Below, in pieces: positions 25,228-33,786 of a DNA stretch of 64,000 nucleotides. Positions within the stretch are counted from its first letter, which is position 1. Each line of letters begins with the position of its first letter. Source of the DNA: Bradyrhizobium sp. JYMT SZCCT0180. Lineage in GTDB: Bacteria > Pseudomonadota > Alphaproteobacteria > Rhizobiales > Xanthobacteraceae. The position numbers were made by a program, and so were the translations under genes. The notes below the pieces were generated by a model. The model was not told where the DNA came from, did not search any database, and was given only the letters and a program-made list of their open reading frames with translations. The stretch lies in the NCBI RefSeq assembly GCF_018130165.1, contig NZ_JAFCLZ010000035.1, positions 1 through 64,000 of the forward strand, in the 5' to 3' direction.

Positions 25228-26397
25228 GTGAAGCGGGACTTCGACCTCATCGTCTATGGTGCGACGGGTTACACCGGCCGTCTCATCGCCGAATATCTGG
25301 CGGCGTCCTATCGCGGCGACGATGCCCCGTCCTGGGCGATTGCGGGACGCTCGACCGACAAGCTCCAGAAGGTGCGTGCCGACATCGGCGCACCGGACAG
25401 TTTGCCTCTGGTGAAGGCGGATGCCGCTGAGCCGGCCAGCCTACGTTCGATGTGCGAGCGTGCGGCCGTGATTATCACGACGGTCGGGCCTTATCAGCTC
25501 CACGGTCCCGAGCTTGTGGCGGCCTGCGCGGCCACGGGCACGGCCTACGTTGATCTGTGCGGCGAACCTGCCTGGATGCGGCGCATGATCGACGCCCATC
25601 ACGAAGAGGCGAAACGGACCGGGGCGCGCATCGTATTTTCCTGCGGCTTCGATTCCATCCCGTTCGATCTCGGCGTGCTCACGTTGCAGGAGAAGGCGCG
25701 CGAGAAATTCGGACGCCCGGCGCGCCGGGTCAAAGCCCGCCTGCGCAACGTGAGAGGCGGCATGTCTGGCGGCACCGCAGCGAGCGCTCGGGCGACGTTG
25801 GCCGCCGCCGCGCGCGACCCGGCCCTGATCCGGCTGCTGAACGATCCCTTCGCGTTGACGCCGGGGTTCACCGGGCCGTCTCAGCCGTCGGGCCTCGTCC
25901 CCGAATTCGACCCGCGCATGAACGTGTTGCTCGTGCCGTTCCCCATGGCGCCGATCAACACCAAGAACGTGCACCGCACGAATTTCCTGCTGGGTCATCC
26001 CTATGGCAAGGACTTCGTTTACGACGAGATGATGGTCGCGCCGGGATTTGGAGAACTCGCCCGCGTAACGACGGAGACGTTCGCCACGATGGTTTCCCTG
26101 GTCGCGACCGGCGGTCTCAAACCCGGCGCAGGCCCGACCCGGGAAGCGCGCGAGAAGGGCCTCTACGACATCCTGTTCCTGGGCGAGCTACCGGATGGTG
26201 GACGGGTCGAAGCGGTAATCACGGGCGACCGCGATCCGGGCTACGGCTCGACTAGCAAGATGATCGCCGAGAGCGCTCTCTGTCTCGTGCGCGACGTGCA
26301 GGGCGAGGGTGGCATCTGGACGCCGGGCGCGCTGATGGGTCCGGCATTGCGCAAGCGCCTGAGCGAGCGCGCCGGCCTCACCTTCAGCACGCATTGA
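25228..26397 (+). CDS. Saccharopine dehydrogenase-like / trans-acting enoyl reductase family protein
   Basis: 389 residues from GTG 25228, with CAGGAGG nine bases upstream. The N-terminus has a Rossmann dinucleotide motif (FDLIVYGATGYTGRLIAEYL). Further conserved parts are IITTVGPYQLHGPELVAACA, TAYVDLCGEPAWM and VFSCGFDSIPFDLGV, as in saccharopine-dehydrogenase-like oxidoreductases and mycobacterial trans-acting enoyl reductases. NAD(P)H-dependent reduction of an unsaturated lipid or similar substrate is likely; the substrate is unknown. It is followed 71 bases later by a GYD-domain gene in the same orientation. Confidence 0.85.
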   Translation: MKRDFDLIVYGATGYTGRLIAEYLAASYRGDDAPSWAIAGRSTDKLQKVRADIGAPDSLPLVKADAAEPASLRSMCERAAVIITTVGPYQLHGPELVAACAATGTAYVDLCGEPAWMRRMIDAHHEEAKRTGARIVFSCGFDSIPFDLGVLTLQEKAREKFGRPARRVKARLRNVRGGMSGGTAASARATLAAAARDPALIRLLNDPFALTPGFTGPSQPSGLVPEFDPRMNVLLVPFPMAPINTKNVHRTNFLLGHPYGKDFVYDEMMVAPGFGELARVTTETFATMVSLVATGGLKPGAGPTREAREKGLYDILFLGELPDGGRVEAVITGDRDPGYGSTSKMIAESALCLVRDVQGEGGIWTPGALMGPALRKRLSERAGLTFSTH

Positions 26398-26468
26398 GGT
26401 AGCGCTCAGAACTGCGGCGGCGTGCCGGACGACGTGGATCGTAACCAGCGAAAGCGGAGGAGACCAGC

Positions 26469-26852
26469 ATGACGATTTACGTTTCTCAAGGTCGTTACAC
26501 CGCCGCGGCCATCAAAGGGATGTCTGCGAAACCGGAGGACCGTTCCGAGGCGGTCGCCGAATTGTTTGCGGCCGCCGGTTGTCGGCTGATCAGTTGGTAT
26601 CTGACTTTGGGGCCCTACGATTGGCTCATCATAGCTGAAGCACCGGATGAGCCCACGATGCTTTCAGCGGTGCTTGCCGCCGCGGCTGGCGGAAGCCTTT
26701 CGGACATAACAACTACCGTGGCGCTCACGGCGAGCGATACGACGAAGGCCTTCCAGCGGGCAGGTGAGCTTACTCTGAAATTCAGATCGGCGGGCCGAGC
26801 CGATTACTACGGAGTGGGGATCGATTCGGGGCGTGGGACCGGCGAGGCTTGA
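26469..26852 (+). CDS. GYD domain-containing protein
   Basis: 127 residues with GGAGGAG before ATG 26469. The sequence IYVSQGRYTAAAIKGMSAKP followed by WYLTLGPYDWLIIAEAPDEP matches the small GYD/ferredoxin-like fold, in which the family's GxYD motif here reads GPYDW. The family is uncharacterised. It probably shares a transcript with the oxidoreductase upstream. The C-terminal 25 residues are variable. Confidence 0.8.
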   Translation: MTIYVSQGRYTAAAIKGMSAKPEDRSEAVAELFAAAGCRLISWYLTLGPYDWLIIAEAPDEPTMLSAVLAAAAGGSLSDITTTVALTASDTTKAFQRAGELTLKFRSAGRADYYGVGIDSGRGTGEA

Positions 26853-27131
26853 CTACCAAATTCCGGGCGGTGCCGCTTGCACGACGAAGCCAACAAGATG
26901 TCGTCGGCTATAAGCGTGGCGGTGCGGCCTGGTCAGGCCGAGCGTGGGCCGATCGCCAATGCAACTCGAAAGGAATGTCCGCGCCCGCAGACGGTGTGTT
27001 GGCGCAAACCCTCATTCGGAAACCTGAGCAGAGGGGATATAATCCCCTGGGGCCCGCACCCGAGGAGCAACAACATACACACACCAGAGGAACTTTCCAC
27101 CAGGTTGATCCACTGGAGTCCCTTCGTGACC

Positions 27132-27239
27132 ATGGACAACGCGGTGCCGCCCCGAGATCCTGATGAAGACGAAGAGGACGAAGAGGAAGAGGACAATGCC
27201 GACGAACCGGCGGTCGTGCGCGAGCCGGACGGCGACTAG
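27132..27239 (+). CDS. Very acidic 35-residue protein
   Basis: ATG 27132 starts a 35-codon frame whose middle is nearly all Asp/Glu (DPDEDEEDEEEEDNADEP) and ends AVVREPDGD. I recall short acidic proteins with this tail in many Bradyrhizobium genomes, which is the main support. No strong ribosome-binding site is visible. It could be intrinsically disordered and bind a basic partner. The upstream gap (26853-27131) shows nothing else. Confidence 0.5.
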   Translation: MDNAVPPRDPDEDEEDEEEEDNADEPAVVREPDGD

Positions 27240-27277
27240 ACTGGCCTGTCGTTGGCAGCCGGCGTAGAGTATCTCCC

Positions 27278-27604
27278 ATGAGTTGGGATGCGAAAGACGT
27301 AGCACTGCTCAAAAAACTCTGGGCCGCTGGACAGAGCGCCAGCCAGATCGCGCGTCGTCTCGAGTGTAGCCGTAACGCGGTCTGCGGCAGGCTAACTCGT
27401 TTGGGCCTGAAGCGTGGTCACAAGTCGCCAACAGCAAAACCCAAGATAAGGCCGGTCCCGAAACGAAGGCCGGCGTTATTGGCCGCCTGTGCCCGCCCGG
27501 TGGCAAAGAAGGTGTCGCGGAAGACAGGTGGGAGACAACCCGAGAAATTCAGCAAGAGCCAGCTTTACGCGATGCTTGCTGACGCGGTCAGGAATACGGG
27601 CTAG
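27278..27604 (+). CDS. GcrA family cell-cycle regulator paralogue
   Basis: 108 residues. The N-terminal helix-turn-helix, SWDAKDVALLKKLWAAGQSA then SQIARRLECSRNAVCGRLTR and LGL, is the GcrA signature. GcrA binds sigma70 and CcrM-methylated promoters to activate cell-cycle genes. At 108 residues, with a basic Lys/Arg/Pro-rich middle, this is shorter than typical GcrA (about 170), so it is probably an accessory paralogue, not the essential regulator. It lies in a mosaic segment just before the displaced hydrolase fragment. Confidence 0.82.
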   Translation: MSWDAKDVALLKKLWAAGQSASQIARRLECSRNAVCGRLTRLGLKRGHKSPTAKPKIRPVPKRRPALLAACARPVAKKVSRKTGGRQPEKFSKSQLYAMLADAVRNTG

Positions 27605-27678
27605 CCCGTTCACCGCGACCTCGTTGCGGCACTGCCTCCGGTCCTCGTTCAGTTCGAACGGTTTCCTTGGCGAAGCGG

Positions 27679-27759
27679 CTATTTGCGGCAAACGATCCCG
27701 TCATGCGCGCCTGCGAAATTCAGGATCTGTTCGGCGCCGGCCCGCGGCTGCAGCATCCC
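27679..27759 (-). pseudogene. Displaced 3'-end fragment of an alpha/beta hydrolase gene
   Basis: On the reverse strand it encodes MLQPRAGAEQILNFAGAHDG then IVCRK and a stop (27679-27681), matching the last 26 residues of the intact hydrolase at 29520-30362 (10 mismatches in 81 bases, no gaps). Similarity extends about 12 bases past the stop. The rest of the gene is missing upstream. Confidence 0.85.
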
Positions 27760-27777
27760 CCGGCGTCCATCGGGCGG

Positions 27778-28629
27778 TCAGCGCGTGCCGGCACGATCCC
27801 CACAAGCAACGATATCCCGGGGAGATTTTCGACCCGCTCCCTCCGGCGGAGAGAACACCGCCAGGTATCCGCTGCCCCCTGCGAGCTTATATGTGGCGAC
27901 CGCGCGATAGCCGACGGCGGTCAGTTCGCAACGCAAGAGCTCTATTGGCGTGCCATGCTTCGACGTCGGAAGCTCAAGGTCGACAATTCCAACCCGCGCA
28001 CCCCGCTTCAAGGCGGACGAGAGATTGTAGAGGAAGGCATAGGGTTGGGCTATCTCGTGATACATGTGCACAAGGATTGCAGCATCCAGCGAGGAAGCGG
28101 GCAGGCGCGGGTCGTGTGGTTCGCCGAGCGCGAATTTGACGTTCGTCAACTTCAGGCGCTCTATTCGGCGGGCGAGCTTGACGAGGTAATCCCGCGTAAC
28201 GTCTTGGGCAACGACAGAGCCTTCGGGCCCGACGAGGTGCGCGATCCTGACCGTGTGGTAACCGCTGCCTGCACCAATGTCGCCGACCGTCATGCCTGGC
28301 TTTAGTTCAAGAAGACGGGCGATTTGACCGGTTTCATTCAGCGCGTCGCGATGCTCTTCGGCAGAGCGGCGTGGGCTGACAATCTGCGCAACAGGGCGCT
28401 GAGGTAAGGGAAACTCGTTTGCAGCGGCTCCGGGGGGAGCAAGATTACCAATGTCAGCGGCGTATGCGCGAGTTGCGGCAAACGCCACCAGCGTCGCTGC
28501 ACGGGCCAGTGCTACCACGGGCTCGCTGAGCATTCGCAGCCGGTTTAGGCGCGGTCGTCCAGTTTTTGTGAGCTCGATAGGTGGGCTCACCGTGATGTCA
28601 ACGAGGTTGAACGTCACAGCCAACTCCAT
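27778..28629 (-). CDS. Exported class I SAM-dependent methyltransferase-like protein
   Basis: The ATG at 28627-28629 (AAGG upstream) gives 283 residues; ATG 28533 is an alternative that starts directly at the hydrophobic leader MLSEPVVALARAATLVAFAA. The methyltransferase core has motif I in MTVGDIGAGSGYHTVRIAHL, then VVAQDVTRDYL and DAAILVHMYHEIAQPYAFLY. Such proteins with a signal sequence occur in proteobacteria and are uncharacterised. The stop lies 18 bases from the displaced hydrolase fragment, so the gene ends exactly at the cargo edge. Confidence 0.75.
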   Translation of the reverse strand: MELAVTFNLVDITVSPPIELTKTGRPRLNRLRMLSEPVVALARAATLVAFAATRAYAADIGNLAPPGAAANEFPLPQRPVAQIVSPRRSAEEHRDALNETGQIARLLELKPGMTVGDIGAGSGYHTVRIAHLVGPEGSVVAQDVTRDYLVKLARRIERLKLTNVKFALGEPHDPRLPASSLDAAILVHMYHEIAQPYAFLYNLSSALKRGARVGIVDLELPTSKHGTPIELLRCELTAVGYRAVATYKLAGGSGYLAVFSPPEGAGRKSPRDIVACGDRAGTR

Positions 28630-28894
28630 CTGTTCGCCTTGTGCTGGAGCACTCAACGTCCAACCAGCGTCACCCGGTTGTATCCAACTAGCCTTCGTTC
28701 ACATGCTGCAACAGGATGCCTGACCATAGCTAATGTCGGTTGTTGGCACTAGACGTGCCGACCGGTCGTGGACGATGTCCGCTCCGAGAAATCATGATCT
28801 CCGGACAGCCGACGCGGTCGACCCAAAGCCGTCATCGCTCGCAAGTCAAAACCTAGGCTCGCGTGCGCTGTAGCGGATGCCTCGTCGATGCGAT
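28630..28894. other. Intergenic stretch, no gene seen
   Basis: About 265 bases between the methyltransferase start and the small membrane gene. No open frame has a ribosome-binding site. It contains short GTCGG- and GATGTCCGC-type motifs like other decayed repeats in the region. Confidence 0.35.
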
Positions 28895-29095
28895 CTATCT
28901 GAAAATGAGCCATCCCAATGGAAACAAGATAGCGAGCGTTATCGTCGTGGCCAACGCTAACCGGCCAACTTTGTGCAATGTGGATATTTGCGATGGATAA
29001 CGATCTGGCTGTCGATCAAGCCAGCGCCGAAATGCGCGGATCGGCCATCCAAGAATCAGCCCGACAAGATGAAGAAGACCTTCAAAAAGCTCCAA
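28895..29095 (-). CDS. Small membrane protein, 66 aa
   Basis: TTG 29093-29095 with a strong GGAGAGG six bases upstream decides the start. The protein has a hydrophobic N-terminal helix (LFEGLLHLVGLILGWPI), a basic loop (RAFRRWLDRQPDRYP) and a C-terminal helix (LALATTITLAILFPLGWLIF), so it is a two-span inner-membrane protein with a cytoplasmic basic loop. It follows the other small membrane gene by 27 bases and is probably coupled to it. The function is unknown. Confidence 0.55.
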   Translation of the reverse strand: MELFEGLLHLVGLILGWPIRAFRRWLDRQPDRYPSQISTLHKVGRLALATTITLAILFPLGWLIFR

Positions 29096-29122
29096 AATGC
29101 CTCTCCGTTGGTAACGGCGTCT

Positions 29123-29320
29123 TCATCGCAAGAGTGCCGAGATAAGCGCGATGACGAGAATTCCGATCGCGCTCGCTACGGCCAGACCAACCAGCAATTC
29201 GATGAACGAGTTCGACTTATAACCCCAGAACGAAAGCACTCTCCTGCCAATTCGCTCGGCCATTAACTCAAACACCGCCTCGATCAATGCGCCTATAATG
29301 CGAACAACGGCTTCTGCCAT
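29123..29320 (-). CDS. Small membrane protein, 65 aa
   Basis: GGAGG lies five bases before the ATG at 29318-29320. The sequence has an amphipathic N-terminal helix (AEAVVRIIGALIEAVFELMA), a short RRVLSFWGYKS link, and one transmembrane helix (FIELLVGLAVASAIGILVIA) ending LISALLR. It pairs with the 66-residue membrane gene downstream, making a two-gene membrane module in the cargo between the hydrolase gene and its displaced 3' end. Confidence 0.6.
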   Translation of the reverse strand: MAEAVVRIIGALIEAVFELMAERIGRRVLSFWGYKSNSFIELLVGLAVASAIGILVIALISALLR

Positions 29321-29519
29321 TTGAACCTCCATTCAACATGTCGGCATCGGATTTGTTAATTTCCAGTGGCGAAGACATCCTGAAGACAGGCTGAATGGAG
29401 AATCTACAAATGTCTGACATCGGCACTTTTCGGACCTGATGCGGTGTCCGAACTGAGTCTGGAATAGGCACCAAAGCGGACATCAGCCGACCGCTCAGAT
29501 TCAAGATTGGGCGAAACGC

Positions 29520-30362
29520 CTATTCCCGGCAGACAATCCCGTCATGGGCTGCGGCAAAATTCAGGATCTGTTCGGCGCAGGCCCGCGGCTGCAGCATCCC
29601 GAGCATCGCGTAGGGTGTGCCCAGATGCGTCACGCGCACGGAGGCGATGTTGTCGCGCAGCGCGGCTTCCTGATCGGCGGACGAGATATTGCTGCCGGTC
29701 GGATAGAGTGCGAGCGTGGGAGCCTCGATCTTCTGCAGGTTAGGCCTGGCGTCGACGGAGCCGGCGAACTCGACCATCGCAGCGACGACGTCCACGTCGG
29801 CCTTCCCGACTTCCCGGGCGTACCAATCCATGAAGGCCGGATCGAAACCGGCGGGAAACCGCGCCAGCGTGTTCGACTTGCGCACCCAGCCCTCGACGCC
29901 GAGCGCCCTGATGGCCTCGACCCAGCTTGGAAAGCCGACCGCATAGGCGTTGCGGATCCAGTCATTGGCCCACACCGCCGGCGCCAGCACCGTCAGCGTA
30001 CGCAGGCGCTGCGGCCGCTCGGCCGCGAAAATCAGCGTGATGGCGCCGCCGATCGCCTCGCCGACCAGATGAAAATTCGTTGCGCCCGCGTGATCGGCCA
30101 CCGCCTCGATGTCACCGACATAGGCGGCAAGCGAGAGCGCGTGCGCCGGATCGTCCAGCGGCGTGGATTGTCCGAGCCCGCGCAAGTCCGGACAGATCAC
30201 CCGGTAGAACCGCGCCAGATACGGCACCATGTTGAACCAGAACTCGCCTGAGCGGGCGAAGCCGTGGATCAGGACGATGGTCTCGGCCTTGCGCCAGCGG
30301 TCGGTGTAGTCGTGAACCGCGTAGTGCAACGGTGTCCCGTCACCGGCCTTGATGGTCGGCAT
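29520..30362 (-). CDS. Alpha/beta hydrolase-fold protein lacking the nucleophilic serine
   Basis: 280 residues with the canonical fold: ETIVLIHGFARSGEFWF (oxyanion loop), RVICPDLRGLGQST, and the nucleophile elbow at about residue 101, which reads LVGEAIGGAITL. In active members this is G-x-S-x-G; here Ala replaces Ser. The region where the catalytic His normally lies reads HLGTPYAMLGMLQP with no His in the usual GxGH context. The protein may therefore be non-hydrolytic (binding or lyase role) or decayed. It is 13 bases downstream of the Bug receptor gene, in the same orientation, so it is likely co-transcribed. Its 3' end is duplicated at 27679-27759. Confidence 0.82.
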   Translation of the reverse strand: MPTIKAGDGTPLHYAVHDYTDRWRKAETIVLIHGFARSGEFWFNMVPYLARFYRVICPDLRGLGQSTPLDDPAHALSLAAYVGDIEAVADHAGATNFHLVGEAIGGAITLIFAAERPQRLRTLTVLAPAVWANDWIRNAYAVGFPSWVEAIRALGVEGWVRKSNTLARFPAGFDPAFMDWYAREVGKADVDVVAAMVEFAGSVDARPNLQKIEAPTLALYPTGSNISSADQEAALRDNIASVRVTHLGTPYAMLGMLQPRACAEQILNFAAAHDGIVCRE

Positions 30363-30375
30363 GGCGGCGCTCCCG

Positions 30376-31377
30376 TCAGTTCGGTTTCAGACGGAGTTCT
30401 CTGGCGAGCTGCTCCATCTGGACGAATTCGCTTTGCGCGTATTTGGCGGCGTCTTCGGCGCTGATCACCCAGACCTCCTCGCCGCGCTTGGCCGCCATCG
30501 CCTTGAATTCGGGGCTTTGCGCCGCCCGGGTCAGAACGTCGCGCAGTTTTTCAAAGCGGTCCTGCGGGATGTCGCGCGGCGCGATGACCGCGCGCCACAG
30601 CAATGTCTGGGATGGCGCCATCTTGACGTCATCAAGGCTTTCGACGTCGGGCAGCGTCGGAAAGCGCCGCGCCGTGGTCAGCAGCAGGCACTTTGCTTTT
30701 CCTTCGGCGACAAATTGCGCGATCGAGGCGATGGCGCCGCCATAGATGTCGATGGTGCGGGACAGGAAGGCCGTCACGGTCTGGTCGGCGCCGGTAAAGG
30801 GGATGATGCGCTGGCGGATGCCCTGGGGCTGAAAAATCCGTGCGGTCGAAAACTGCACGAAGGCGCCGACGCCGTCCGAACCATAGGTGTATTTGTCGGG
30901 GTTGTGCTTTAGCTCGGCGAGGAACTCGCCTGCGTTCTTCGCCGGAAAATCCGGGTGGACGCAGAGCACACCGGCGGCCTGCGTGATCATCGCAACAATG
31001 CGGTAGTCGGCCTGCTGGAAGCTTTGCGCCGCAACATGCGGGGCCATGGTGATGGCGCCGCTCGGCACCCCGCCGATGGTGTAGCCGTCCGGCTCGGACT
31101 TCGTCACAAAGCCGACGCCGATGGTGCCGCTGGCGCCGGGCTTGTTCAGGATCACGATCGGCTGGCCGAGCATCGGCGCTGCGACCTGGGCCAGCGACCG
31201 CATGATGGTGTCGGTGCTGCTTCCGGGCCCGGCAGGCACCACCAGCTGAACCGGCCGCTCGGGATAGTTGTCGGCCGAGGCCGGCGAAACTACGCCGGCC
31301 ATGAGGGCAGCTATTACGGCTGCCGCGCCGATTCGGGCCGGCCTGGCAAAACGGCGCGACCGGGGCCACCACATCAT
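30376..31377 (-). CDS. Bug/TctC-family tripartite tricarboxylate transporter receptor
   Basis: 333 residues from the ATG at 31375-31377. The signal peptide is RPARIGAAAVIAALMAGVVS followed by PASA. The Bug fold is marked by NYPERPVQLVVPAGPGSSTD, ILNKPGASGTIGVGFV and KYTYGSDGVGAFVQFSTARI. Bug proteins bind small organic acids in the periplasm for TctAB permeases, but many are orphans used in sensing. No TctA/TctB genes are in the window. The gene is divergent from a LysR regulator that likely controls it, and precedes the hydrolase-fold gene. Confidence 0.88.
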   Translation of the reverse strand: MMWWPRSRRFARPARIGAAAVIAALMAGVVSPASADNYPERPVQLVVPAGPGSSTDTIMRSLAQVAAPMLGQPIVILNKPGASGTIGVGFVTKSEPDGYTIGGVPSGAITMAPHVAAQSFQQADYRIVAMITQAAGVLCVHPDFPAKNAGEFLAELKHNPDKYTYGSDGVGAFVQFSTARIFQPQGIRQRIIPFTGADQTVTAFLSRTIDIYGGAIASIAQFVAEGKAKCLLLTTARRFPTLPDVESLDDVKMAPSQTLLWRAVIAPRDIPQDRFEKLRDVLTRAAQSPEFKAMAAKRGEEVWVISAEDAAKYAQSEFVQMEQLARELRLKPN

Positions 31378-31536
31378 GTCAGCGAATTTCTCCGTCGCGC
31401 CCTCCCCAATTGCCCGCCAGCGCTGCGATCTGGGTTCCGGCGAGCGACAACGCTGGGTTTTGCCTACGAAAACTTGTGACTTGCGGCAGCAAATCTTGTC
31501 TAATGAGTTAAAGGAAATCGTGTATAAGCTTTTCAA

Positions 31537-32535
31537 ATGAATGACCTCCCCCGTACCCAGGCGCTGCGCTGCTTCATTACCGTGGCGCGCGAGGGCGTTG
31601 TGTCGCGCGCGGCCAGTTTGCTGAACCTGACCCAGCCGGCCGTCAGTTTGCAGCTAAAAGGGCTGGAGGAAAGTACCGGCCTGCTGCTTTTCAACCGAAC
31701 ACCGGGCGGCTTTACCCTGACCGAAGCCGGCGCCGCCCTGCTGCCGCTGGCGCACAAGGCGATATCGGCCTCGTCGGACTTCAAGACGATGGCGGATTCC
31801 CTGCGCGAGCAGGTAAGGGGATCGCTTCGGGTCGGTACGATCCTGGATCCCGAGTTCATCCGGCTGGGGCCTTTCGTGCGGAGCCTCGCCACTTCCTTGA
31901 AACAGACCGAAGTCTTCCTGCGCTACGGCATGAGCGACGACGTGCTGGCGCAGATCGGCAGGGCCGACCTCGACGTCGGATATTATGTCGATGCAACGCC
32001 TGCCGAATCCCTGTCGTTCCCGAGCTTCTCCGAGCGCCACATCGAAGACGGAAAGTACCAGCTCGCGCCGCTGATGAGCTACCCGTACCGGGTGATTGCC
32101 CCAGCGGAATGGAGCGACCGGGTGCTCGGCAAGGACTGGCCCGACCTGATCGGCCTGCCGTGGCTCGCGACGCCGCCGCACTCGGCGCATCGGCGCCTGC
32201 TCGACAACATCTTCCGCCCCATGGGCTCGCTGCCGAAGCGCGTGGCCTATGCCGACCAGGAAGAGGCCATGATCGACTTCGTCGAATCCGGCATCTGCCT
32301 CAGCCTCGCGCGCGACTGCACCCTCGATCGCATCACCCGCAAGCGGAACTTCGTGATCGCCGACACAGTAACGGTGACCTGCGATCTCAGCTTTGCCTGC
32401 CTGACGTCGCGGCGGCACGAGCCGGTGATTTCGCACGCGTTCTCGGCCATGCAGGCGGTCTGGGATTTGAAGCCGACCAACGCCCTGCCCGCGCCAGTGG
32501 CCGCGCCAAGGTCACGGAAGAGCGCACGAAGATAA
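31537..32535 (+). CDS. LysR-family transcriptional regulator
   Basis: 332 residues. The N-terminal winged helix-turn-helix reads QALRCFITVAREGVVSRAAS then LLNLTQPAVSLQLKGLEEST; the effector-binding domain follows from about residue 90 (GSLRVGTILDPEFIRLGP). It probably regulates the divergent Bug receptor/hydrolase-fold operon in response to a small acid. The 160-base divergent region is AT-rich near the LysR start (TATAAG at 31522-31527). No ribosome-binding site precedes ATG 31537, so a very short leader is possible. Confidence 0.88.
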   Translation: MNDLPRTQALRCFITVAREGVVSRAASLLNLTQPAVSLQLKGLEESTGLLLFNRTPGGFTLTEAGAALLPLAHKAISASSDFKTMADSLREQVRGSLRVGTILDPEFIRLGPFVRSLATSLKQTEVFLRYGMSDDVLAQIGRADLDVGYYVDATPAESLSFPSFSERHIEDGKYQLAPLMSYPYRVIAPAEWSDRVLGKDWPDLIGLPWLATPPHSAHRRLLDNIFRPMGSLPKRVAYADQEEAMIDFVESGICLSLARDCTLDRITRKRNFVIADTVTVTCDLSFACLTSRRHEPVISHAFSAMQAVWDLKPTNALPAPVAAPRSRKSARR

Positions 32536-32560
32536 CCAGACCCGCCGAACCAGACCCTTT

Positions 32561-32653
32561 TCCGTTCCGATGGAATCGGAACGGGGCTCTAGATTCTTGA
32601 TTTGACGCGTTTTCTTGACGCGAACCGGCGTCCACTTCGCTGGAAAACGCTCT
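32561..32653. repeat. Dispersed intergenic repeat, copy 2 of 3
   Basis: It starts with a perfect 10-bp stem-loop (CCGTTCCGAT/ATCGGAACGG around GGA), then GGGGCTCTAGATTCTTGATT and the TTGACGCGTTTTCTTGACGC, GAACCGG, TCCACTTCGCTGGAAAACGC blocks shared with 3983-4069 and 42091-42165. It lies between the convergent LysR and M48 genes. Confidence 0.75.
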
Positions 32654-32658
32654 AGCCG

Positions 32659-33783
32659 TCAGATCTTGCCATCGGAATCGCAGATCGATCTCAGCGCTTG
32701 CCATTCCTCCGGCGTCAGCAGCGGCGGCTTGGTGGCCGGCCGGTCTTCCCGGGTCATCCGCGCCAGCCGGTCCTCGCTCATCGGATGGCTGGAGATGATG
32801 GAGAGGCCCTTGCCTCCCTTGCCGGTGACGCGGACGAGCAGTTCGCCCATCGGCTTGGTCGGCCGGCCCAGCCGATGCATGACGTCGATCGAGAAACCGT
32901 CGGCATCCTGCTCGGCCTCGCGCGAATGGGACGAGGTAACCAGCGTCTTTGACGCAAAGATCAGGGCGCTGGAGCCCGTGATGTCGCCGAACAGCAACCC
33001 GACAAGAAACGCCGTGCCGCCGTCGCGGATCAATCCGCGCATGTTGTCGCGATGCTTGTGGTGGCCGAGTTCGTGCGCCAGCACGCCCGCGATCTCGTCG
33101 GCATTCTCGGCCTTCGCCAGCAATCCGTTGAACATGTAAACCCTGCCGCCCGGCAGCGCGAAGGCATTGGGCACCGACGACGACAGCACGCTGGACTGAA
33201 CGGCCGTATCCATCCCGGCGGATTCACGTATCGCGGTCATCAGCTTGACGAAGGCTTTTTGTCCGGCCGCATTGTCGCAGACCTTGGCGTCGAAGATCGT
33301 CTTGACCTGACTTTCGGCCGCTTCGCCGAGCCGCCGTTCAAAGGCTTCCGGCACCAGCGGCGCCAAGCGATCGGCGGCGAGCGGGACACCGAACAACACC
33401 ACCGCGATGATCGAAACCGTCGCGGCGAGCGACCAGCCGACGATCGCGGCGACACCGCGGCGGCCCGGCGTGTTCTCGTCCAGAGTTGCGCAACGCGAGA
33501 CCAGGTCGGCCGCGACCGCGGCATCGCGAATCTCCAGGCGCGCCAGCGCCGGTGCCGTCAGAGCACTGAGGCGCAGCATGCCGGAGGGACCGTCGGCGCG
33601 GCGGATATCGGCATAGGCCCATGCCGCAAGGGTCGTTTCACCGTCGCGGATTTCCAGCCGGTCAGCAAAATGCAGCGTGACCGCGCGCCGCTGGTTCGAC
33701 TTGCCGTCGAAATAGATCGCCGAACCGCCCGATGGCGATTTCGGCGTATCCGGAGTGTCGCTATCCGTGATGGTACCGGTCAT
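32659..33783 (-). CDS. M48-family membrane metalloprotease
   Basis: 374 residues. The zinc motif is in VLAHELGHHKHRDNMRG near residue 240, with the third ligand Glu in SREAEQDADGFS. A transmembrane helix (GVAAIVGWSLAATVSIIAVV, about residues 111-135) precedes the protease domain, and the first 100 residues form a separate cytoplasmic beta-rich domain. Family members degrade or mature envelope proteins. The stop of YjgN upstream lies four bases before this start, so the two form an operon. Confidence 0.88.
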   Translation of the reverse strand: MTGTITDSDTPDTPKSPSGGSAIYFDGKSNQRRAVTLHFADRLEIRDGETTLAAWAYADIRRADGPSGMLRLSALTAPALARLEIRDAAVAADLVSRCATLDENTPGRRGVAAIVGWSLAATVSIIAVVLFGVPLAADRLAPLVPEAFERRLGEAAESQVKTIFDAKVCDNAAGQKAFVKLMTAIRESAGMDTAVQSSVLSSSVPNAFALPGGRVYMFNGLLAKAENADEIAGVLAHELGHHKHRDNMRGLIRDGGTAFLVGLLFGDITGSSALIFASKTLVTSSHSREAEQDADGFSIDVMHRLGRPTKPMGELLVRVTGKGGKGLSIISSHPMSEDRLARMTREDRPATKPPLLTPEEWQALRSICDSDGKI

Positions 33784-33786
33784 CAG

